64,000 nucleotides of DNA from Agriotes lineatus (lineage: Eukaryota > Arthropoda > Insecta > Coleoptera > Elateridae), in the NCBI GenBank assembly GCA_940337035.1, contig CALNHX010005844.1, forward strand, positions 1 through 64,000. Reading direction: 5' to 3'. Positions 57,081 through 64,000 of this stretch are shown piece by piece. The notes under the pieces were generated by a model. It did not search any database. It was given only the letters and a program-made list of their open reading frames with translations, and had not been told where the DNA came from. The number at the start of each line of letters is the position of its first letter. Position 1 is the first letter of the stretch. Made by a program: the position numbers and the translations under genes.

Positions 57081-57270
57081 ATTTTAAAGTTAAAGAATAA
57101 TAAATTGCGTTGTTTTCGTTCCTACCATCTGTTCATGAGCAGTAGATATTAATTAAACTTCAGACTTCTAAATTTAGGAAACGTGTATAGCCAAGTCTAA
57201 AACTTTGCTTAATTACTTCCACATAATTATCTGACCCAGTCTGCAACAAATAAGCAACTTTAAATTGTAC
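57081..57270 (-). repeat. Diverged second copy of the dispersed repeat at 53,231
   Basis: A GTTAAAGAATAATA block near 57,089 and CTGCAACAAATAAGC…TTGTAC near 57,241-57,270 occur in the same order and orientation, and at similar spacing (about 150 versus 123 bp), as at 53,235 and 53,358. Sequence between is poorly conserved. Both could be old copies of one interspersed repeat. Confidence 0.35.
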
Positions 57271-59944
57271 GGTCGACGTGAAATATGAAATAACGTCACT
57301 TGCACGGTTCCTAAAATTTGCACCACCAGAACTATACGCATCTGTTGTGCCTCAGACTGTACCCATAATAGCGAAAGTTTTCAAAGAAACTCCCTCCCAT
57401 AAAACTTTTCTCCACCTAATGGGGTATCAGTTTGTGTTTTCATATGTTCCAAAGGTAGTTTAAACTGTCAATTTCGATTATTTGTAATTTACCGACGTGT
57501 GTTCCCCAGGAAAAATAAGGAAACCGCATCTTGCTTTCCCTAGTGTTCGAGTTCCGTTTACACTTGAGAGATATTTTTCGCAAATAAAGTGATCCGGGTA
57601 AAAGTGTAATGAAAATTGGTGCCGTTAAATAATGTTCTAGTACCTTACTGTTTCTTAGATGCTTCATTTTCAGTTAATAAAATTTTGTAAACTATGCTCA
57701 AAAGGCATATTTTAATCAAATTCAAGTTAAAGTTTTCAAATTAAGAAATAGTATATGATACATTTTTGTTAACTATAATTTGTGATATTTTGTATTACTT
57801 CGCTGTTTTTAAAAGTGAAAAACTTATTCGTATACTATTTTATATGTATATTACCAGCATAAGTATAATTTTACATAGCCGCAGTATCCGATTTTTTCTC
57901 TTAAAGATAACTCAGACATTTTCGTAATATTCCGATTGTTTGCAAATACAACTGAAACCAAATTAAGTATATTAATTTTCTAGATTTGAAAGTAAATTTG
58001 GAAGAAAAGAAAAAACAAAGTTCTAAATCTCGAAGCTTTATTTTCAATCAACCACTAGTTTCATGTAGTATATACCAACAGCGATTTATCAGTAAACTTC
58101 CTCATTTACTTTCATTTCCACTACATTATCAACTACTTCCACAGAACAAGGTTCACACTTTACAGAAATTATATTAATATTAGGTAACTAATTGTACAAG
58201 AAACATATCATTAAATAAAATCAGTGAAATTTAGTTTATTTTGATTTTTAAAATGATGTTAAGAGATAAAACTCAGCCATTGTTTAATTTATCTATTAAA
58301 TTTTCTTAGTGCCGTCTGCCTTTTTAAGTTAAAGAAATTTACAGAAGCTTTATTTGCAATTTTCATTTATTTTAACTTATTAAAATATGTGCCTTAACAC
58401 AAATAGAGTACAAAAATTGTGTTTTATATTATAGAAAAACACAAACAAAATATTATAAGTATGCCTGATATAATACTAATAACAATACTAATTCAAAATG
58501 GGCTATATTGAAATAAGGCTTTTAATAGCCGCTTCATTGGGACGTTAAATTATGACGAAACGGCTTGTACGTCTTAATATTTTTATAAATCATTTTTCCT
58601 TGTTCACCTAGCTAGCTCAGTACACATGAAACTCCATTATCTCAGTTCGTGGCTATGAAGCATCACTATCTGACAAAAACAGAAAGCTGGCCTGCAATTG
58701 GGTGCCCAAATCAACTTCAACAATGCTCACAAGAAAAGGCTTTTAAATACACACACATAAAACAAAGAAAATCAAGATTAAGCCCTAAAATAAATGGCAA
58801 TTTCTAAGCACAGCAGCTTAAAATATGAATGGATTTAACGCGTAATGGCTGTAGTAGAATAGTAGCAGAAATGTATCTGAAATAAATATACATTTAACCT
58901 TGGAATGGCCATTTGGAGTCACTATGTGACACCAGCCCTTATTTTCTTGTTCTATTTTTCTAAATTTTTAATTGTGCAACTTCACAATTTTTTAGCTAAG
59001 TTGTTTACCTTCCCTCAAATTATTGCAATGTATTTATTTTCAAAATCACATAACATGGTTTACTGTGCTTTTAATCGATGCTATAATGATTTCCTATATT
59101 CCCAAAAAAATAGTGTGATGCTGCTATCGACCCGGAATTTTAACTTGCATATAACAGAAGAAACGACTGATTTCAAACAATAAGTTAGAGATACTTGACT
59201 ACAATAAGTGGAAACATAAATCCGTTAATGTAATCGGTTTATTTGCAAGAAGCATACCATTGTAGTGGAATCAACTATATGTACCTCACTCACTGAACAG
59301 AGTAACTAATTTCAGTGAACCATCTCCGTACATATTTGTGATTGCATTTTTTTTACTTAAAAATTAATTAATAGCAATGAATCATTCTCTTGTTTTGTGG
59401 TCAGTAATTACTTTCAACTGCTACTATATACTGCTTGTACTTGTAGTTATAGACTTTATCTGCTCTAAGAATGTTTATAACTGTGCAACGCGTTTTGCTC
59501 AACATAAGCGCTCATAAAAGGGGGCCGCTTACTTACCTCACCTGGCTTCCGGTGTTTTATATTTCACCTGGTTAAAAAAAATCAAAGTAACTGTCTCTAA
59601 TATGCAAATATTAAACTACATCGAAATTCTCCGTCGTTATTTAATGTATAGAAACTGAATTTACGATTCACGTCCGCATTGCATGTCCCAGAACTGATTT
59701 CAAGCAGATGGAAAATTCTATGAAGAGCACGACGGAACAGCAATGAGAAACAGCCTTTGCCAACCTCTTTATGTCAACCGTCGAAACTGAATTTAAGAAT
59801 AATATAGAGTATTTTCCAAGAATTTGGTTCAGGTGTCTAATGGACATTTTTGCTGTTTTTGATTTATTTAAATGTAGTATTGATAATTTCTTGAATATAT
59901 CTTATATACCTAACATATACATAATATACATATACATATACCGC
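57271..59944. other. Long AT-rich stretch, no recognised gene
   Basis: About 2.7 kb with only short frames (57,278-57,463, 57,986-58,177 and 58,905-59,183), none resembling a known protein and the first starting at GTG. There is no tRNA-, rRNA- or transposon-like signal that I can defend. An ATACAT-rich microsatellite at about 59,905-59,942 borders the next element. Confidence 0.5.
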
Positions 59945-60379
59945 ACTACAACAAGGTGCCAGGCACCAAACCGCAACGCACGCACAAACACGACATGTAC
60001 ACATTCGGGAGGCTTGCGAACCCCCCTAATCACCGCAAGGACCACTCATATATTAGCCCACTCCCGCTCGGAGCTCGACCTGAAGGGCCCCTCGTCTGCC
60101 CGTCATCTGGTTCCATCTAGTCCAATTGGTATGGCTGCCCTGCAGCACCCTGGTCGTCATCCCGGCCAGCAATCCTTCTGGAAAACCCAAAGTCTTCAAT
60201 GTCTGATGGGAGATCGGACACCACACTCCACGTCAAGAGATGGTTCAGGTGATGGTCGAAACGTCTTCGGGTTGGACGTGTAGTCGCTCTGCCACAGCGG
60301 CTACCACTTCCCGATCATCGGCATAGTAGTTTCTCTTACGACTGTGTGAGACCGTAAGAGGAGTTATGGCCGACACCAC

Positions 60380-60577
60380 CTATGCATCAACGATAACAGC
60401 TCTCTCATTCTTCTTGGCGACGATGTCTGGCTTCTGGACTCCAGCAGCAGTGTTGAATCTTGGCTCTTTAGTGACCTCTTCCCATCCAGCCGGTCTCAAT
60501 CCGGACGCAATTGTCGAGCAAAGGGCATGATACCTTCTCACTCTCCCCCCTTGCGTCCTCCAGCAGCACTGGATCAC
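60380..60577 (-). pseudogene. R2-like zinc motif end and restriction-like endonuclease
   Basis: Reads IQCCWRTQGGRVRRYHALC, then EPRFNTAAGVQKPDIVAKK and VIVDA. KPD-x12-D is the R2-type endonuclease signature that nicks target DNA for target-primed reverse transcription. It continues in the same register past 60,380 (the VVSAITPLTVSH stretch) toward a conserved RGVW…LGFP tail in another frame. The overlapping + strand frame at 59,771-60,283 is a shadow of this domain. Confidence 0.85.
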
Positions 60578-60610
60578 ATGTGCTGCTGTTTCAGTAGAGC
60601 CACATCCAGC

Positions 60611-61165
60611 TCAGCATAATGTTTGCCGATTTTGGTGGCGCGTACCTATGGACGTTCTGATTCGTGCTGGGAGGGAGTTAATATGCACATGGTAGCACTG
60701 TATGTAATCCCTGCCAGGGATGCCGCTTGACCGCTGAGCGATCCATGACGTGGAGAAGGAGCTTAAATTCGACTCCCTCAGCTCGCGGCCATCAACTGAG
60801 TTGTACAGACCACCTGCCCAGTGCTGCTTCCTCGCCTCAGTGAGTCGTTCCGGATCCATCCCCAGCTTCTGTAATACTTGCTTCGCCCACCGCAGCTTCC
60901 TTGTCAGCCGCTGGGTGGCAAATGCTGCAAGGTTCACCGGGAGATTTGACTCTTGAGCTTTGTTGAGGCGGGCTATAGTCATAGATGGGATTAAAGTCAC
61001 CAAAGAGGGAATGCCTAGACCTGCATCCTTCACCGCCGTGTGATAATAAGCTTGAGGTACATCTTTTGGAAATCTTAACCATGTACGAACAGCGTCTCTG
61101 GTCTGTCGGTCGAGCGCCTTCAACCTGCCTAATGAGATTCCCCCCAGGACTAAGGCATGATACAC
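60611..61165 (-). pseudogene. R2-like thumb/linker block
   Basis: The 184-codon frame begins YHALVLGGISLGRLKALDR and continues TWLRFPKDVPQAYYH and VKDAGLGIPSL, a hallmark R2 block between the RT and the zinc finger. It runs to TGA 60,611-60,613, which falls inside the CCHC motif (C, three residues, C, seven residues, H, four residues, C). The next frame (60,380-60,577) is in the same register, so this is a single nonsense change. Confidence 0.88.
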
Positions 61166-61292
61166 CCTGTTCGTAATATCTCTAGGCGCTGCTGGGGTTT
61201 AAATGGTGCCCTGGTGATCTTTGTCCAGTATGTGCCCCAGCTCTGCTTCGACCGGCGATAGACACCGAACTCCAGTCCAGATATTTCCACCT

Positions 61293-61712
61293 CTACAAGA
61301 CTTGCATCGCAGGGAGTGGTCCGGAAGCTAGCCTAAATTGGCTTCCGGTCAGAACCTTAATCTTCTTGATCTTCCCTGCTGGCAATAAAGAGAAGGTGGA
61401 GCTCTTTTGGGCGGAAATAGTGATGCCCATGTTGGCGGCCGCTTCTTCAACCCTGGTGATCGTCTGTTGCAAGCCATAGGCTGTAGACGTCACCAGTACC
61501 AGATCGTCGGCGAATGCAAGACAGCTGACTCTTGTGTCTTCTAGTTGATAGCCGACTTCGTCTGGTATGGCTTCGAGGATCTCGTTGATTGCCAGGTTGA
61601 ATAGTAGTAGTGAAAGTGGGTTTCCCTGCTTTATTCCCCTCCGGACGACAATCTCCTTAGAAGTTGCCCCTTGCAGACTAATCCTGGTGGTCGGTCTCCG
61701 GCATAGCTGACG
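61293..61712 (-). pseudogene. R2-like reverse transcriptase, catalytic part
   Basis: From about 61,712 the frame reads YIRQLCRRPTTRISLQG, then RRGIKQGNPLSLLLFNL, then AFADDLVLVTS and AAANMGITISAQKSS, the order found in R2-clade reverse transcriptases. An in-frame TAG lies just before YIRQL. After the end of this frame at 61,293 the expected YLGV-to-KPQQ region (APFKPQQRLEILRT) is found only by changing frame near 61,160-61,260, so at least two frameshifts separate it from the thumb block. Confidence 0.85.
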
Positions 61713-61735
61713 TATATACTATTGCAAACCGGCTG

Positions 61736-62244
61736 AGTACTGCTGCGCATCACTCGACTAGACTGCGTCACCAACCATGCATAAAAATTTCTCACTAATA
61801 CGACTGGAAAGTATTTGGTTGCTGGCTATGTCGCCTTTCTGACAGATGACGTCACGGAATAATCGAAACTCCACGAAACTCTTTGCAGTTTTGTACTTAA
61901 TTTGTGCGCGGTTAAAACATTGATTACTTGAAGTGCAAACACTGGCTCGTGGCACACTTAGGCAGTAAATTCTATTTAGTACTTTTTTAGCTCGCTGTAG
62001 GCGAAATTCCCTGGGAGCCGTTTACAAACGTACGCCCTAGAGCTCATCACGGCTGCCACTAAATTCAGCTTCACCGCGATCACCGTTGATCCATACCGAA
62101 GGCTGCACACACAAAATCCAACGATCCATGCACTAAACAGGACTGTACCGCCCTTTCAACTATACTAAGTTACCACGGTTAAATCTAATTGACAATGAAA
62201 AACAGGCAAACACAAACTGGCTGTATATGTACAGTTTTTTTTTT
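61736..62244. other. Unassigned DNA between the R2 relic and a TIR element
   Basis: No gene or RNA recognised. The part at about 61,960-62,160 is GC-richer than its surroundings, but I cannot assign it. Confidence 0.4.
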
Positions 62245-62649
62245 CTATAATACCTGTCAGTGTCAAAGCTTTAGTGTTGCTATTGGCATTTGTTGGGGTC
62301 CCTACACAAATTATGTTGTTACCACTGGTTGCTAGCAGCAAATTTTATTAATCAAACTGAGAGGTTAGGTAACGTAAGTAGCTGTCAGAGTCAGAATGAC
62401 AAATCACTAGTATGAAAATAAACAGGTAGGTCGGTAATAAATTTTAATTATTTTAACAGAATACAAAATGGTAAATGTCATGAAAAGATGAACATTAGGA
62501 ATGAAGGCAAAAACTGAAGGAGACTAAGGTAACCTAAAATAATTAATTTTTAAATTGTCAGCGCGACGGGTAGTCAGAGCTCAAAACATCATCCAACAAA
62601 ATTCACTGTCAATTTTGCCAACCTTACAACAGTTTGACAGGTATTATAG
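62245..62649. mobile_element. 405-bp MITE with 15-bp terminal inverted repeats
   Basis: CTATAATACCTGTCA at 62,245-62,259 is perfectly inverted as TGACAGGTATTATAG at 62,635-62,649. The interior has no coding capacity. The ends begin with overlapping TA dinucleotides, so a TA or TATA target duplication is possible but cannot be distinguished from the TIR itself. The superfamily is therefore open, with Tc1/mariner-like one option. Confidence 0.75.
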
Positions 62650-63448
62650 CAAAATAATGAACTTTAAATAGTAATTAAACAAAGCAGGCTTGGAAAGCCA
62701 GATGCGCGTTTCAACTTTTAATCAGTATTTTGAGTTGTACGAAGATGGAGTGGTATATTCATAATCTAAGTGTGGAGAAACTAATCGCGAAGTGTATCCG
62801 GGGACATACTGTAGACTATGATTTTATAAATCCTATATGTATATTTTTTTGTTATATGCTAATCAGGAAAACCTACCAATTATTATAAAAGCGTTTGTAT
62901 TCAATTGAAATATTTAAATGAATTGCTTTAATGCATATACAAATTAATTATTCAAAGTGGAAAGCAGTTATTATAACAGTAGAATTTATTGTAAACAATA
63001 AATGTTAATAATTTTTCAGAACTGCGAAGTTCCTGTTTGTAATTAAAAGCGAGCTTTCTATAGATCTTTACAAAATTTATTATTTAGTTTACATACTTTC
63101 CAACATTTCTGTGTAAATTAGTAAATTGTGTAGCATATTCCGAAACAATTTTAAAAATTTGGTTGTGTAGATTAATACTGGGTGATCAATAATGATTGTA
63201 GGGTTCGTAACTTCGCTATGGTTGTATTGTTATCAATAATGTATACCGGGACCCACGAGAATATGTCGTTTATCAAAACTTTCTTCCCCTGCGACCATAT
63301 GCGCGCACATAAAAATTTTAGATCTGTCAATAATTGATGACAGACTGTCATTCCTGTTGCAATAAGTAGATTAATGAAATTATTTCTATAATTCTCATAA
63401 ACTCAGTCTTTAGTAAGACTAAAACTGCATATCTGATTGCTTTATCTG
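62650..63448. other. AT-rich stretch, possible 5' region of a mariner-type element
   Basis: No gene recognised to 63,170. TACTGGGTGATCAATAATG at 63,177-63,195 is a plausible transposon terminus for the transposase relic that follows, with a TA at its edge, but the other terminus lies outside the window. The 250 bp before the first putative intron would be 5' UTR. Confidence 0.35.
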
Positions 63449-63505
63449 GTAAGTAGATAATTTACAGAGCTTTTGTTTTGAATAATAAAATGTGAATAAT
63501 TTTAG
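63449..63505 (+). other. Putative 57-bp intron (GTAAGT…TTTTAG)
   Basis: A canonical GTAAGT donor at 63,449 and a T-rich TTTTAG acceptor at 63,504-63,505 immediately precede the conserved transposase frame, which begins VTISDENKFILEAYF. A TAG within the acceptor closes the frame upstream, so a splice here is the simplest way to join it to a start. The upstream exon has no clear ATG, so this is inference. Confidence 0.4.
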
Positions 63506-64000
63506 GTTACAATTTCTGATGAAAACAAATTTATATTGGAGGCTTATTTTTGGTCTGGGAAACGTGACCAAAATGGCGTCTGGCAGTATTCACAAGCTCC
63601 TTACTTCGCCAAACTCCAGCAGCAATTCGCAAACAATGACGGTAGCTATGAAACTTTCACACATGTTCGTCGCATTATCAACCGATTTCGGGATACTGGC
63701 AGTGTCTCCAAGGGTAAATCTCCTGGCAAAAGGCCTGCGCTTCATGAAAAAGCCATAGAAGATATTCAGGAGAGATAGGAACCAAGCCCCAATAAATATT
63801 TAAGGCGACTGTCTGCTGAAACTAGTAATGCGTATAATATGTTTTTATTACTAAATGCTGATTATTATTAAATGTAGGGCTTTCGTATGGAACATGCCAG
63901 ATGGCTTGCCGAAAAAAGCTGCATGTGCACCCATACAACGATGGAATATGCATCACAATATTTCCAGGATAGGCTAATAAGCACAGGTCGATGGTCACAA
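63506..64000 (+). pseudogene. DUF4817/mariner-type transposase, internally deleted and running off the window
   Basis: The frame from 63,506 reads SDENKFILEAYFWSGKRDQNG, then RRIINRFRDTGSVSKG and GKRPALHEK, an N-terminal helix-turn-helix of the DUF4817 type found in insect mariner-like transposases. An in-frame TAG lies at 63,776-63,778. After a candidate 53-bp intron (63,825-63,877) the frame continues TRLSYGTCQ and KLHVHPY. Near 63,935 it changes abruptly to another frame reading MEYASQYFQDRLISTGRWSQ, which in this family lies close to the end of the DDE domain. The middle of the catalytic domain is therefore missing. The copy cannot encode a working transposase. It continues beyond 64,000. 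Confidence 0.8.
63825..63877 (+). other. Putative 53-bp phase-1 intron in the transposase relic
   Basis: GTAATG donor and ATGTAG acceptor. Splicing joins AETR to LSYGTCQ in frame, matching the continuous protein expected in this family, while the unspliced sequence contains stops. The length is typical of short insect introns. Confidence 0.6.

Larger units (their letters stand above)
59945..61735 (-). mobile_element. 5'-truncated R2-clade LINE relic
   Basis: Minus-strand copy preserving the second half of an R2-type protein: RT from VVRRGIKQGNPLS through the CLAFADDLVLV catalytic box (about 61,500-61,710), thumb/linker (60,611-61,165), a CCHC-like zinc motif, and a restriction-like endonuclease (60,380-60,577) with KPD followed 12 residues later by D. 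A later RGVWC…LKTLGFP stretch (about 60,170-60,220) marks the C-terminus. The upstream RT, N-terminal zinc fingers and Myb domain are gone, consistent with 5' truncation during target-primed insertion. Flanks are AT-rich single-copy-like DNA, not 28S rRNA. Confidence 0.85.

Noticed and set aside
59771..60283. 170-aa + strand ORF
   Set aside because: Its 3' half is antisense to the R2-like endonuclease domain, and its middle is a translated ATACAT microsatellite.

Overview
The window looks like heterochromatic DNA from an arthropod nuclear genome, most probably an insect. I could not determine the order. The evidence is a Mag-type Ty3/gypsy retrotransposon, an R2-clade LINE relic, a jockey/CR1-type LINE, a 5S-derived SINE, a tRNA-derived SINE-like copy, and a DUF4817/mariner-type transposase with very short introns. 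I see no intact host protein-coding gene and no functional RNA gene.

Region 1 (1-45,472) is one enormous pentanucleotide array, (GCCAA)n on the + strand and (TTGGC)n on the other. Because 5 is not a multiple of 3 and neither strand of the consensus holds a stop codon, it is open in all six frames. The hundreds of apparent Trp/Leu-Gly or Ser-Gln-Ala-Lys-Pro ORFs are therefore artefacts. The array is not plain. Variant pentamers (ACCCA, AAACA, AACCA, ATCCA, GGCCA, AGCGA, AGTTA and others) form recurrent cassettes, and these build higher-order domains. Type I domains (about 1-7,100 and 16,970-38,830) are rich in one AT-variant cassette. Type II domains (about 7,100-16,970 and 38,830-45,472) are cassette-poor and carry GGCCA runs and a CpG-containing (AGCCG)22 block. 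The first 13.7 kb is repeated, with a few block indels, as the last 15 kb of the array. Nested tandem duplications of about 2.55 kb and 1.545 kb lie in the middle.

Region 2 (45,473-49,853) is a nearly complete minus-strand Ty3/gypsy element with 147/146-bp LTRs, PBS, PPT and a single gag-pol frame broken by one TAA. It sits exactly at the junction between the array and non-satellite DNA, and the two flanks show no target-site duplication.

Region 3 (49,854-64,000) is AT-rich DNA full of decayed transposons: a small RT fragment, a frameshifted LINE with an internal RT deletion, a tRNA-derived SINE-like copy, a 5S rRNA-derived SINE, palindromic MITE-like hairpins, a 5'-truncated R2-clade LINE outside rDNA, a 405-bp TIR element, and an internally deleted DUF4817/mariner-type transposase running off the right end. 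The stretches between hold nothing I can recognise. The layout suggests a satellite block (possibly subtelomeric or telomeric, possibly pericentromeric) bordering a transposon-rich flank.
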